Both the position numbers and the translations under genes were made by a program. The notes beneath the pieces are model-generated. The model had not been told where the DNA came from. It ran no database searches and saw nothing but the letters and a program-made list of their open reading frames with translations. Shown here piece by piece: positions 1 to 8,155 of a stretch of DNA of 64,000 bases (within the stretch, counting starts at the first letter, position 1; every line of letters starts with the position of its first letter). Origin of the DNA: Burkholderiales bacterium (GTDB taxonomy: Bacteria > Pseudomonadota > Gammaproteobacteria > Burkholderiales > Burkholderiaceae_E); assembly GCA_026399875.1 (NCBI GenBank), contig JAPLQF010000008.1:56148-120147 (forward strand). The letters run 5' to 3'.

Positions 1-633
1 CAGGCGCGCATCGCGGCCTATATTGCGGCGCATGGCGAGCGGCGCTTTCAGCAGGCGGCGATCGGCGGCCAGTACCGATTCCCGCAGGGCATGCAGTTCG
101 GCGGTGCCCGCATCGAGCAGGGGGCAGCCCATCTGCTCGCGCTGGTCGCCGAACATCTGGGCGCCGCCAGCACCGTTCTGTGGCTCGACTTCCATACCGG
201 GCTGGGTGCATTCGGCGACTGCGAACTGGTCACCGGCGCCATGATCGACAGCGATTGCTACCGGTTTTCGAATCAGGTCTGGCAAGGCCGCGTGAAGTCG
301 GCCAATTCGGGCGAATCGGTCTCCACGCCGCTCAACGGCCTGCTTGACCGCGGCATCGAGCGCAGCTTGCCGTCAGGCTGTCGCCTGGCCTTTGCCTATC
401 CCGAGTACGGCACCTACGAACCGGCGCGAGTGATGCGGGCAACCCGCAACGACAACTGGTTGCACCATCACGGCGACCTTCACGACCCGACCGGCCGCGC
501 AATCAAGGCCGAGATGCTCGAAAGCTTCAATCCCGCCAGCCAGACCTGGCGCCAGCAGGTGGTCCAGACCGGCGCCCGGCTGGTCGATCAGGCGCTCGAG
601 CATCTGCCGGGCGCCACCCGGCGGTCTGCCTGA
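1..633 (+). CDS. DUF2817 (M14-like) family protein, 5' truncated by the window edge
   Basis: The frame is open from the first base, so the N-terminus lies outside the window; 210 codons are visible. The visible part has the pattern of DUF2817 proteins, which are related to zinc carboxypeptidases of family M14: a segment reading LDFHTGLG (about residues 62-69 of the visible part), which in M14-type folds supplies a zinc ligand, and a later WLHHHGD segment. Family knowledge suggests a metal-dependent hydrolase of unknown substrate. The next gene is a small membrane protein 170 bases downstream, so no operon partner identifies its job. Function beyond the family name is not known. Confidence 0.7.
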   Translation, partial: QARIAAYIAAHGERRFQQAAIGGQYRFPQGMQFGGARIEQGAAHLLALVAEHLGAASTVLWLDFHTGLGAFGDCELVTGAMIDSDCYRFSNQVWQGRVKSANSGESVSTPLNGLLDRGIERSLPSGCRLAFAYPEYGTYEPARVMRATRNDNWLHHHGDLHDPTGRAIKAEMLESFNPASQTWRQQVVQTGARLVDQALEHLPGATRRSA

Positions 634-802
634 ACCGTTTTGAATGCCGCCCGTGTGTTGGATGAATTGCACGCCTGTCCGGTTCAGGCTGCCGCCGATC
701 AAAAATTGTTCGTGCGTGGCCGACGACGAACGCATACGATGAGGCTATATACCGACAGTCGCAGCGTCGCCCGGACGCCGACCAGCCGGTCAATACATCA
801 AG

Positions 803-979
803 ATGGCTGAACTCTCCCCGTCTCAACGCACTGCCTCAACCGCCCGCTTCCTGCTGGGCACCGGCTCGCTGGTGGCCCTGGAAGCCATGTGGCAGGGCTC
901 GGTAGCGCGCACCCTGATTGCCAGCGCCGTGCTGGCCATGGGCGGAACGCTGCTGTTTTTCGCCAAACGCGCCGACTGA
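803..979 (+). CDS. Small hydrophobic protein, 58 residues, function unknown
   Basis: A 58-residue frame starts ATG and ends TGA. The N-terminal third is polar (MAELSPSQRTAS) and is followed by two short hydrophobic stretches (about residues 16-28 and 35-53), ending FFAKRAD. This could form one or two membrane segments. There is no clear Shine-Dalgarno sequence and I recognise no family. The codon usage is GC-rich like its neighbours and the frame fills the gap before the next gene, so it is plausible but unproven. Confidence 0.4.
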   Translation: MAELSPSQRTASTARFLLGTGSLVALEAMWQGSVARTLIASAVLAMGGTLLFFAKRAD

Positions 980-1072
980 GCCCTTCGCCGCAGCGCGGAT
1001 CGATCGCGCCGCCCGCCCTAGCGCCCATCGAGCCCGCCCGCGCCTCTCCCACCGACCGGCATCGCACACCGC

Positions 1073-2257
1073 ATGGACTTCGAGGCGATCCGGGTCGACC
1101 GCTTCCCGATCGACTCCGAACTGACCGACACCGGTAACGTCGGACCCGACCTCTCAGCCGCCACCCATGCCTACCTGGCCACGCCGCGCGCGCTGGTCTG
1201 GCGCAAGCCCTCGCCCGACTGGTCGCTCTTCGTCCTGCTGCTGCCGCTGGCTTCGCGTCTGTCGCTCATGGCCAATCCGATCTTCGGGCAGCTCACCCGC
1301 GACTGGGGCCACTCGATCCGCTTCATCGGTGTCGATCGGCATCAATGCATTTACGACTTTCGCAGCCTGCTGACCGATGTCACCCTGCGTCGGCTGGTCG
1401 CCGCGCTCGCCCGCTGGCTGCACGACGACGAGACCCACGACGGACTGCCGATGCGCGCCGCCGAGACCGCCACCCTCGATGTGCTGTTTGCCGCGCTCGG
1501 CGAGAACATGCTCACCATCCTGGAGGCTCGGCGCGACGACTGGGGCGCGCATCTGGCGCGCGAGCACCGCCTCGAACCGCAGGTGCCCGGCAGCCTCTTC
1601 GATCGGCCGTCGCGCTATCCCGACTTCATGGCGCAGTTGCATCAGGCGCTGCGCCGCGAACTGATCGACGTCACCTTCTACGGCAAGGTGCTGCGCTCGA
1701 TCGACCTGCGCGAGGGCGCTGCCGAGCAGCGAATCGCGGCATTGCTCGAAGGCAGCCTCGAGCCGGTGACGCTGGTCAAGCTCGGTCGCAGCCGGGCCGG
1801 CCAGCACCTGGGCTGCTACAACTGGCTGCTGACCGGCCAGGGGCATGCCACCCAGCGCGCCTATGTGCTGGGCAAGCTGCCGGCCTTTGCCCAGTTCTTT
1901 GCCGAGACGCTGATCAATGCACAGGCGCGACCCCGCTCCGGTCTGGTCGCCGCGGCCGAACACGAGCGGCGCGCGGCGCTGCTGCGCCCGGACGATGCCC
2001 GCGAAGCCCTGCGCCAGGCCATCGACTCGGGTCAGGACCGCTGGGTGATCGAGGCGCTTTCGGCCCACTTCGGTGTCGAACACAATGTGCTGCGGGCGCT
2101 TTGGCGCCACTGCCCGACCGCACTCGGCGCGCCGCCCCTCTGGCACCTGAAGGAAATCCTGTTGCGACTCAACGAACTGCCCGAGCGGGCCTGGCCGCGA
2201 GACGACAGGCAGTGGCTCGATCTGGCCAGCCGCGCGGTGCCGACCCTGGCGGAATAG
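1073..2257 (+). CDS. Hypothetical protein, 394 residues
   Basis: The frame is long, well formed and strongly GC3-biased, as expected for a real gene of this genome. The protein looks soluble apart from one short hydrophobic patch near residues 50-66 (SLFVLLLPLASRLSLMA). It is rich in Ala, Leu and Arg and looks largely alpha-helical. Distinctive segments include GCYNWLLTGQGHATQRAY (about residues 247-264) and WHLKEILLRLNELPERAWP near the C-terminus. I do not recognise a family. It is convergent with the EamA transporter gene, so its neighbours give no functional hint. Confidence 0.6.
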   Translation: MDFEAIRVDRFPIDSELTDTGNVGPDLSAATHAYLATPRALVWRKPSPDWSLFVLLLPLASRLSLMANPIFGQLTRDWGHSIRFIGVDRHQCIYDFRSLLTDVTLRRLVAALARWLHDDETHDGLPMRAAETATLDVLFAALGENMLTILEARRDDWGAHLAREHRLEPQVPGSLFDRPSRYPDFMAQLHQALRRELIDVTFYGKVLRSIDLREGAAEQRIAALLEGSLEPVTLVKLGRSRAGQHLGCYNWLLTGQGHATQRAYVLGKLPAFAQFFAETLINAQARPRSGLVAAAEHERRAALLRPDDAREALRQAIDSGQDRWVIEALSAHFGVEHNVLRALWRHCPTALGAPPLWHLKEILLRLNELPERAWPRDDRQWLDLASRAVPTLAE

Positions 2258-2267
2258 ACCGGCCGGG

Positions 2268-2334
2268 TTGGCTGGCCGAGTTGGCTGGCCTGATGAACCG
2301 GCCAATTGGACGACCCTGGCGGTGGCAGGCCAGC
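2268..2334. repeat. Short tandem and inverted repeats between convergent genes
   Basis: The 81-base gap between two convergent genes holds two adjacent copies of a GTTGGCTGGCC-type unit (about 2268-2292) and a 9-bp perfect inverted repeat, GCTGGCCTG (2284-2292) with CAGGCCAGC (2326-2334), separated by 33 bases. It may act as a bidirectional transcription stop, but it lacks a T-run and has a long loop. Confidence 0.3.
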
Positions 2335-2338
2335 GCGC

Positions 2339-3241
2339 TCAGCGCGGCCCGAGATTCATCCAGATGACCGAACCGACCACCAGAAACGCACCGAGCACCT
2401 GGATCGGTGCGATGGTCTGACCCAGCACCGCCCAGGCGATCACCATCGATGCGACCGGCTCGATATTGAGCACCGGGGCGGTATTGACCGCGCCCATCCG
2501 TGGCACCAGCACATACATCGCGGTAAACGCCGAACCGTAGAGCAGCGACAGGAGCGCCAGACCGGTCCAGCCGGCGGCGTCGACCGGCCAGGCAAACCCG
2601 TCGGTCACGATGCCAGCCGCGCTGACCACCAGAGCCACCACACCCATGGTCCAGACCGTCCTGACCCGCCCGTCAATCGCATTGAGCCAGCGGGTCGTCA
2701 GCAGCAGCACGGTCGCAAACGACACCGAGGCAGCCAGCCCGAACCCGACCCCCGCCGCAAAGCGCATGGGGTCGGCAAGCGATTGGCCGGCCGATGCCAG
2801 CACGCCGGGAATGTCGAGGGCGAGCACCAGCCCGACCAGGATCACCGGCATCGCACGACCGGTGCGCCGCGCCGGGCGCTCGCCGGTGGTGGCCCATGAC
2901 AGCAGCGCCAGTACGATCGGAAAGGTATTGAAGGTCAGCAGCGCAAGCGCCACCGGAATTCGCGAGACCGCCGAATAGAGGCTGAAACTCTGCAGCGACA
3001 GGATCAGGCCGACGATCAGCGCGTCGCGACGCGATGCCGACGGCAGCGCCGCCGACACACCCGCCAGACGCAGCAGCAGCATCACCCCGACCACGGTCAC
3101 CACCGAACGCACCGAGACCGCGGTGATGACACTCACGCCATGATCGAAGGCCAGCCGAGCCGCAACATGGTTCGAGGCAAAGACCACCGCCAGACAGGCG
3201 ACCACGGCAATCGCCAGGGCGTGCGGCATCGGGCGGCTCAT
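2339..3241 (-). CDS. EamA/DMT-superfamily transporter
   Basis: The 300-residue protein is almost entirely hydrophobic, with about ten membrane helices arranged as two EamA repeats (roughly residues 10-140 and 155-295), the normal size for the drug/metabolite transporter superfamily. Motifs typical of the family are seen: the first-helix region FASNHVAARLAF, the end of repeat one, FNTFPIVLALLSW, and in repeat two LNIEPVASMVIAWAVLGQTI, which matches the conserved 'P-v-a-..-a...LgE' element. Such proteins export or import small metabolites across the inner membrane; the substrate cannot be predicted. The ATG start is well placed. The next gene on the same strand lies 24 bases upstream, so they may be co-transcribed. 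Confidence 0.85.
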   Translation of the reverse strand: MSRPMPHALAIAVVACLAVVFASNHVAARLAFDHGVSVITAVSVRSVVTVVGVMLLLRLAGVSAALPSASRRDALIVGLILSLQSFSLYSAVSRIPVALALLTFNTFPIVLALLSWATTGERPARRTGRAMPVILVGLVLALDIPGVLASAGQSLADPMRFAAGVGFGLAASVSFATVLLLTTRWLNAIDGRVRTVWTMGVVALVVSAAGIVTDGFAWPVDAAGWTGLALLSLLYGSAFTAMYVLVPRMGAVNTAPVLNIEPVASMVIAWAVLGQTIAPIQVLGAFLVVGSVIWMNLGPR

Positions 3242-3265
3242 CGCGATCGGACGACCTGCGCCGGG

Positions 3266-4297
3266 CTACTCATTCCAGCCTCGCAGATGACCCAGCAGTC
3301 GATAGAGCCCACCCAGCAGCAGGACGGTCGAGGCCATCCGGGTGATGTGAAAGGCGGTCACCACCGGCACGCCGAGTTGCAGGATCTTGGCGGTCAGCGC
3401 CATCTCGGCGATCCCGCCGGGCGAGGTGGCCAGCACCATGGTGGCCAGCGGAATACCGGCAGGCTCGGCAATCAGCAGGGCAAAGACCGAGGACAGGCCG
3501 ATTCCGATCAGGGTGCTCACCGCGACCACCAGCAGCAGCCTCGGCGCGGCCGAGAAAAAGCCGGGCGAAAAACGGCAACCCAGCGATGCGCCGATGGTCA
3601 CTTGTCCGGCAATGATCAGCCATGACGGCATCGCACTGAGCGAATGCCCAGAAGCAGTGAGGACCAGCGCCACCGCCATCGGCCCCAGCATGAAGGCATT
3701 GGGCAGCTTCAGCCGGTGCGCCAGCAGCGCGGCCGCGACCGTCAGCGCCACCAGCATCAGCAAACCCAGGTGATCAACCGTCTCCATCGGCAACTGGTAG
3801 GCATCGCTGCCGTGCAGACCGATCAGGCGATAGATCGATGGCAGGGTCAGCACCACCAGCACGATCCGCATGCTGTGGGCCGCGGCGATCAGATCGACCC
3901 GACCGCCGGCGCGCTCGCCCTGCATCGCCATCTCGCTTGCGCCGCCGATGGCACCGCCGAAAAACGCGGTCGGCCTCGACACCTTTGCAAAGCGGCGCAG
4001 CGCCCACGACAGCCCCAGCCCCAGCATCATCGACCAGACCACGCCCAGCAGGATCCAGGGCCAGCATTCAAGCACCCGCTCGACCACCGCCGGCGAAAAA
4101 TAAAGACCCAGTACCGTGCCGAGCATCCAGAGCCCGAACTGACGCATCGGTACCGGCGTGGCCAGGCGTCCGCCGGCCACATTGACTGCCGCACACGCGA
4201 GCAGGGGGCCGATGGTCCAGGGAAGCGGGGCCTTGACGGCGCTAAAGAGTGCGCCGGCCGGCACTGCGACCAGCAGTGCCTTGAGAAACGGGATCAT
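3266..4297 (-). CDS. AbrB-family (PF05145-type) membrane protein
   Basis: This 343-residue polytopic protein has about ten membrane segments and shows the internal duplication of the AbrB/'ammonia monooxygenase-like' family: TIGPLLACAAVNVAG near residue 30 echoes the later FMLGPMAVALVLTASG. The family also shows the glycine-rich segments GGAIGGASEMAMQGER (middle) and ATSPGGIAEMALTAK (C-terminal half), both present here. E. coli AbrB has been linked to regulation of aidB, but the biochemical role of the family is unsettled; transport is a reasonable guess. It is preceded by the degenerate GGDEF gene and followed by the EamA transporter, all on the minus strand. Confidence 0.8.
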   Translation of the reverse strand: MIPFLKALLVAVPAGALFSAVKAPLPWTIGPLLACAAVNVAGGRLATPVPMRQFGLWMLGTVLGLYFSPAVVERVLECWPWILLGVVWSMMLGLGLSWALRRFAKVSRPTAFFGGAIGGASEMAMQGERAGGRVDLIAAAHSMRIVLVVLTLPSIYRLIGLHGSDAYQLPMETVDHLGLLMLVALTVAAALLAHRLKLPNAFMLGPMAVALVLTASGHSLSAMPSWLIIAGQVTIGASLGCRFSPGFFSAAPRLLLVVAVSTLIGIGLSSVFALLIAEPAGIPLATMVLATSPGGIAEMALTAKILQLGVPVVTAFHITRMASTVLLLGGLYRLLGHLRGWNE

Positions 4298-4321
4298 CGT
4301 GGCCGATGATAGCGCAGGGGT

Positions 4322-4774
4322 TCAGACGGGCGACTGGGCTGCTCGCCGGAGGCGGGCATCATGGAGTTCGTTGTCGGCCGCCCTGACCACGCCTTCGAGA
4401 CCGATGCGCTGCAGGCCACGGGCGGCTGCGCCGGTCAGACAGCTCAGGCGCCAGTGTTCGCCCGACAGCGCAATCCGAAGCGACGCCACGCCGCTGCTCA
4501 GCCGGCTCTGGATGTCCGCGAGGGCCTCGCTGTCGACCCCCGGCATGACGGCCATGAACGACTCGTTGCCAAGCAGCGCGAGGCGATCCTGCGACCTCAG
4601 CAGATGGCGCAACTGCTCGGCCACCGCGAGCGACACCTGGTCAACCGCGGTATCGCCGTGAAGCTGCCTGATCGCAGCGAACTGTTCGACATCAACAATC
4701 ACCACCGCCTCGCCGTCGGCTGGCCGGCGGTATCGATGCTGGTCAGCGCTGCTCGGGGCTGTCCGCTTATTCAT
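4322..4774 (-). CDS. Degenerate GGDEF-like protein
   Basis: The 150-residue protein has the outline of a GGDEF (diguanylate cyclase) domain: an EAVVIVDVEQFAAIRQLHGDTAVDQVSLAVAEQL start (residues 22-55), which matches the usual 'l..lDiD.FK.iND..Gh..GD..L' helix-strand block, and a RLALLGNESFMAVMPG segment (about residues 64-79) at the position of 'R.GGDEF.vllp'. The catalytic GGDEF residues are replaced by LGNES, and the lysine and aspartates needed for GTP and metal are mostly missing. It is therefore very unlikely to make cyclic di-GMP. It could be a receptor remnant or a decaying gene. No sensory domain is attached. Confidence 0.55.
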   Translation of the reverse strand: MNKRTAPSSADQHRYRRPADGEAVVIVDVEQFAAIRQLHGDTAVDQVSLAVAEQLRHLLRSQDRLALLGNESFMAVMPGVDSEALADIQSRLSSGVASLRIALSGEHWRLSCLTGAAARGLQRIGLEGVVRAADNELHDARLRRAAQSPV

Positions 4775-5081
4775 AGGTCAAAAGTCTTGCCGCAGCATCG
4801 GAAGGTGTTGGCGTGGAAGGAAGTCTAGGTCTCGGACCGGCAAGGTCGCAGGACATCTGTCACGAGGCACCGCCGATGACGACGCGGATGACGTGCGGGC
4901 AGGGATAACTCGGGCCAATCGACGTCGGCAACCACCCGAAAGGCTTAGGAGTCAAGCCAATCGTCGGGCTGAAAACCGCACATCATCAAGATTCAGCCAC
5001 TGGTATGCTCCGCAACTTAGCCCTAATGACTTAACTGATTAGGACTATCGCTTTCCTGTCACCCTCCTTCCGGATCCCTTC
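4775..5081. other. Intergenic stretch without recognisable genes
   Basis: About 300 bases upstream of the degenerate GGDEF gene hold no convincing frame, RNA gene or repeat. The base composition is lower in GC near 4960-5060 than in the flanking genes. Confidence 0.5.
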
Positions 5082-5316
5082 ATGGCCTTCTCTCCGACCC
5101 GCCTCGCGCTGCAAGCTGTCCCGCTTGCCCTGACTCTCACCCTCGCTGCCTGCGGCCAAAGCGGCCTGAGCTAAGGGCGATACAGCGACAGCGACCACTT
5201 ACTACACTCAGTATCAGAAGACCAACGACGGCAATCAGGGCAACAGGCTGATGGCCCGGCCCCGCGGCGCCATCAACCCGCTGCAGGAAATGCTGGAGTG
5301 CGACCCAAAAAAGTGA
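5082..5316 (+). pseudogene. Remnant of a small lipoprotein gene, frameshifted
   Basis: A start at 5082 gives a clear lipoprotein signal peptide ending LTLAAC (positively charged start, hydrophobic core, lipobox Cys), but the frame stops after 30 residues at 5172-5174. Directly afterwards the next plus frame reads 46 residues in a protein-like composition (TYYTQYQKTNDGNQG, then a Cys-containing tail) to a TGA at 5314. A single indel near 5160-5176 would join them into a lipoprotein of about 78 residues. Whether this was once a complete gene, or the 3' part of a longer family, cannot be told here. Confidence 0.35.
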
Positions 5317-5330
5317 CGGCCGCTTTCTCG

Positions 5331-5350
5331 AGCTTTTGCGAGCTTTTGCG
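5331..5350. repeat. Tandem 10-bp repeat
   Basis: AGCTTTTGCG occurs twice in direct succession, just downstream of the lipoprotein remnant and just beyond the vapC stop. It fits replication slippage and has no evident role. Confidence 0.6.
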
Positions 5351-5377
5351 AACGGCTGCACCGACCCAACAAAGGCA

Positions 5378-5806
5378 TCAGGGGCTGAGCTCGGCGCCCT
5401 GCACCGTTATACCGGCTCGCTGCGCGGCCTGTGCAAGGGCGCTGTCGGCGGTCAGCAACTCGCCACCCCGCAATACCGCGAGCTGCAGATAGATTGCGTC
5501 GTAGGCGGTCAGCCCATGACTGCTTGCTGCCATGAGCAAGGCACCCACGCCCGCCGCCTGAGGGTCGAATTCGATCGGCAGCCCGTCAGCGAAGGCTGCC
5601 GCCTGCTGCGCCTGAGCCGGGGTGATCCGGCTGCGGCGCACCGCGACCATGAGTGCATTGGCCACTTCGGCGCGCAGCAGGATCGGGGCAATCAGCGGCG
5701 CCTCGCCACGCCGTTCGATGGCTGTCTCGACGCGGGCGGCGGCAAACCGGTTGTCGTCAAGCAGCCAGGCGATCACTGCCGAAGCGTCGAGCACCACCGG
5801 CTTCAC
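5378..5806 (-). CDS. vapC: PIN-domain toxin of a VapBC-type pair
   Basis: The 142-residue protein is a full-length PIN domain. The acidic residues expected at the metal site are present: Asp in VVLDASAVIAWLL (N-terminus), Glu in LLRAEVANAL (about residue 47), and the Asp pair in GLTAYDAIYLQLA and LLTADSALAQAA in the C-terminal half. Family knowledge: VapC proteins are Mg-dependent ribonucleases that cut tRNA or rRNA and are held inactive by a cognate antitoxin. Its start overlaps the stop of the antitoxin gene by four bases (ATGA), which is the usual arrangement for translational coupling. Confidence 0.85.
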   Translation of the reverse strand: MKPVVLDASAVIAWLLDDNRFAAARVETAIERRGEAPLIAPILLRAEVANALMVAVRRSRITPAQAQQAAAFADGLPIEFDPQAAGVGALLMAASSHGLTAYDAIYLQLAVLRGGELLTADSALAQAAQRAGITVQGAELSP

Positions 5807-6054
5807 GCCCGCCCCTCGTCGATCCAGGCGCGGATCTCGCTGTCGCTCGCCCTGACCTGAGCACGCAGCGCACGCGCTCCGGCCAGGATGTCCTCGATCG
5901 CAAGGGGCGCTGCGCCAGGCCGGGCAGGCACCAGGCGTGCAATCGCCTGACCTCGACGCGTGATCACGAAAGATTCGCCTTCGGACACACGCTCGAGCAA
6001 CTCTGACAGATGCGTCTTCGCCTCGAAGGTGCCCACGGTATTGGATGACTTCAT
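5803..6054 (-). CDS. vapB: Phd/YefM-type antitoxin paired with the PIN toxin
   Basis: This 83-residue protein starts with the pattern of the Phd/YefM fold: VGTFEAKTHLSELLERVSEG, then FVITRRGQAIARLVP, which dimerises and binds operator DNA. The acidic C-terminal part (RASDSEIRAWIDEG) would wrap the toxin. The start is supported by AAGGCGAC just upstream of ATG. A repeated palindrome 14-30 bases upstream is a likely autoregulatory operator. It is the first gene of a two-gene operon. Confidence 0.85.
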   Translation of the reverse strand: MKSSNTVGTFEAKTHLSELLERVSEGESFVITRRGQAIARLVPARPGAAPLAIEDILAGARALRAQVRASDSEIRAWIDEGRA

Positions 6055-6067
6055 GTCGCCTTATCTG

Positions 6068-6084
6068 ACTAGTACAAACTAGTA
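6068..6084 (-). promoter_or_regulatory. Probable operator of the vapBC pair (repeated ACTAGT palindromes)
   Basis: Two copies of the 6-bp palindrome ACTAGT (6068-6073 and 6078-6083), each followed by A, are separated by three bases. On the coding strand this reads TACTAGT-TTG-TACTAGT and ends 14 bases before the antitoxin start. Closely spaced palindromes in this place are typical binding sites of Phd/VapB-family autoregulators. The assignment is inferred from position and symmetry. Confidence 0.5.
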
Positions 6085-6166
6085 GCGTAATCGATCATGG
6101 TCTCTGCCTCAACCCGACCGCCACAGACCGGGCAGGCGGCCACGCCGCGCGTGGCAGACTTCGGTC

Positions 6167-7093
6167 ATGCGCTCATCCCCCTCCGCTCCCGCCCCATACG
6201 ATCCGATCTACCTGATCTCACCCTCGGGTGCGGTCGCAGACGTCGCGCGGGCACGCCATGCCGCCTCGATCCTCGAGCAGCTGGGCCATCCGACCCGCTT
6301 CGATCCGGCTGCGCTGCGTCGCACGCAGCGCTTTGCCGGCAGCGACGATCAGCGGGCCGGCGCCTTCGAGCGGGCCGCCGGGCAGGACGCCTCGATCGTC
6401 ATGATCACCCGTGGCGGCTATGGCCTGACACGGCTCTTGCCGATACTCGACTTCAAACGGCTCGCCCGCGCCGGCAAGCGCTGGGTCGGCCTGTCCGACT
6501 TCACCGCCTTTCACCTGGCGATGCTGGCCCGCGCAGGTGCAGTCACCTGGGCCGGGCCGGCGCTGATCGATGACTTCGGGGTCGATACGCCGGAAGCGGT
6601 CGATCCGGTGACGCTGGGCTGCTTTCGCGAGGCCATGAGCGGCGAGCTCGAAATCCTGGGCTTCAAGGCCAAAGGTCCCGAGGGTGTCGACGAGCAGGGC
6701 ACGCTGTGGGGCGGCAATCTGTCGATCGTCTGCGCTCTGCTCGGCACGCCCTACTTTCCGAAGGTCAAGGGCGGCATCCTCTTTCTGGAGGACGTCAACG
6801 AACATCCCTACCGCATCGAACGCATGCTGATCCAGCTGCTGCAGGCCGGGGTGATCGACGCGCAGCGCGCGGTGCTGATCGGCCATGTCAATCGCTACAC
6901 GCTCGGCGCCCACGATCGCGGCTACGACATGCCGGCGGTGCTCAAATGGCTGCGCGCCCAGACAAAAACCCCGATCGTCAGCGGTCTGCCCTTCGGCCAC
7001 GCCAGCCCCAAACTGACGCTGCCGCACGGCGCCACCGTCGGGCTGGCCACCGAAGGCCGGCATGGCTGGCTGGTCTTCGAGCACTCGCATTGA
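6167..7093 (+). CDS. ldcA: LD-carboxypeptidase (peptidase family S66)
   Basis: The 308-residue protein matches the S66 muramoyltetrapeptide carboxypeptidases, which remove the terminal D-Ala from the cytoplasmic murein tetrapeptide during cell-wall recycling. The N-terminal half has the family start IYLISPSGAV and the RGGYG loop (about residues 82-86). The expected catalytic residues are in place: Ser110 in VGLSDFTAFH, Glu208 in LFLEDVNEHPYR and His278 in PFGHAS. Length and order are normal for the family. There is no signal peptide, in line with a cytoplasmic enzyme. It is convergent with the ABC importer operon; no peptidoglycan genes are adjacent. Confidence 0.9.
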   Translation: MRSSPSAPAPYDPIYLISPSGAVADVARARHAASILEQLGHPTRFDPAALRRTQRFAGSDDQRAGAFERAAGQDASIVMITRGGYGLTRLLPILDFKRLARAGKRWVGLSDFTAFHLAMLARAGAVTWAGPALIDDFGVDTPEAVDPVTLGCFREAMSGELEILGFKAKGPEGVDEQGTLWGGNLSIVCALLGTPYFPKVKGGILFLEDVNEHPYRIERMLIQLLQAGVIDAQRAVLIGHVNRYTLGAHDRGYDMPAVLKWLRAQTKTPIVSGLPFGHASPKLTLPHGATVGLATEGRHGWLVFEHSH

Positions 7094-7104
7094 AAGTCCC
7101 CGCC

Positions 7105-7122
7105 GACTCAACCCACTGAGTC
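7105..7122. terminator. Small hairpin between convergent genes
   Basis: GACTCA (7105-7110) and TGAGTC (7117-7122) form a 6-bp perfect stem with a 6-base loop, twelve bases past the ldcA stop and 62 bases from the end of the converging ABC gene. There is no T-run, so terminator function is uncertain. Confidence 0.3.
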
Positions 7123-7183
7123 CTGCACACCACCGCGCCGGTCACACCCTGTCTGCGGGTGGTGGCGCAGCCGAAGCAAGCGC

Positions 7184-8155
7184 TCAGGCGCTGCGGCTCA
7201 TCTCGACCAGCGGATGAAAGCAGGCACTGCTCTGGCCACCCGGTATCGCCGACAACACCGGGACCTCGTTTGCACACCGCTCGGTGGCGCGCGCACAGCG
7301 GGTCCGGAAGTGGCAGCCGCTCGGCGGGTTGTGAATCGAGGGCAACTCACCGCCGAGCGCCTCCTGCTCCGGCAGGGCACGCCCCGGTACCAGCACCGAA
7401 TCGAGCAGGGCGCGGGTATAGGGATGTGATGGACGGCGATAGATGTCCTCGGTACGCCCGATCTCGACGATGCGCCCGAGATACATCACCGCCACCCGAT
7501 CGCACAGATTGCGGATCACCGCCAGATCGTGGCTGATGAAGAGCATGCTGAAGCTGCGCCTGGCACGAATGTCGATCAGCAGATTCAGGATCTGCGCCTG
7601 CACCGACACATCGAGCGCCGACACCGGCTCGTCGAGCACCAGCACTTCGGGCTCGAGCATCAGGGCAGGGGCAATCGCAATCCGCTGGCACTGGCCACCC
7701 GACATCTCATGAGGCCGGCGCGACCAGACGGTCTGGGCGTCGAAGCCGACCTCGGTCAGCGCCGCCGCCACCCGATCGCGCTGATCGGCGTCGCTTGCGC
7801 CGCCCCAGACCTGAAGCGGTTCGCCAACGATCTCGCCCACCCGACGGCGCGGATTGAGCGATGACACAGGATCCTGAAACACCATCTGCATCCGACGCCG
7901 TCGCTCGCGCCGGTTCTGTGTCGACCCCTGCGTCAGGTCCTCGCCATCGAGCAGCACCGCACCGGCATCGGGCGGGGGCAACTGCACGATCGCACGCGCC
8001 AGCGAGGACTTGCCGCAACCCGACTCGCCAACCAGCCCGAGGGTCTCACCGCGTTCGAGTGAAAGGCTCACAGAGTCGACCGCGATCACCCATCGACCAT
8101 CGGCACGTTTGAATCGGCGCACCAGATCACGGACCTCAAGCACCGGGGCGCTCAT
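7184..8155 (-). CDS. Peptide/nickel-type ABC importer, ATP-binding subunit (DppF/OppF-like)
   Basis: The 323-residue ATPase powers uptake of oligopeptides or similar solutes with the permeases encoded upstream. It has Walker A (GESGCGKSS), the Q-loop (VFQDPVSSLNPR), the signature MSGGQCQRIAIA, Walker B (VLVLDEPVSALD) and the H-loop (ISHDL). The C-terminal part has the Cys-containing oligopeptide/dipeptide domain (GCHFRTRCARATERC) typical of Opp/Dpp ATPases. ATG at 8155 overlaps the stop of the preceding ATPase by four bases and begins at the conserved LEVRDL, so a longer upstream reading is unlikely. The signature has Cys where Arg or Gln is usual (SGGQCQR), a mild oddity. Confidence 0.9.
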   Translation of the reverse strand: MSAPVLEVRDLVRRFKRADGRWVIAVDSVSLSLERGETLGLVGESGCGKSSLARAIVQLPPPDAGAVLLDGEDLTQGSTQNRRERRRRMQMVFQDPVSSLNPRRRVGEIVGEPLQVWGGASDADQRDRVAAALTEVGFDAQTVWSRRPHEMSGGQCQRIAIAPALMLEPEVLVLDEPVSALDVSVQAQILNLLIDIRARRSFSMLFISHDLAVIRNLCDRVAVMYLGRIVEIGRTEDIYRRPSHPYTRALLDSVLVPGRALPEQEALGGELPSIHNPPSGCHFRTRCARATERCANEVPVLSAIPGGQSSACFHPLVEMSRSA

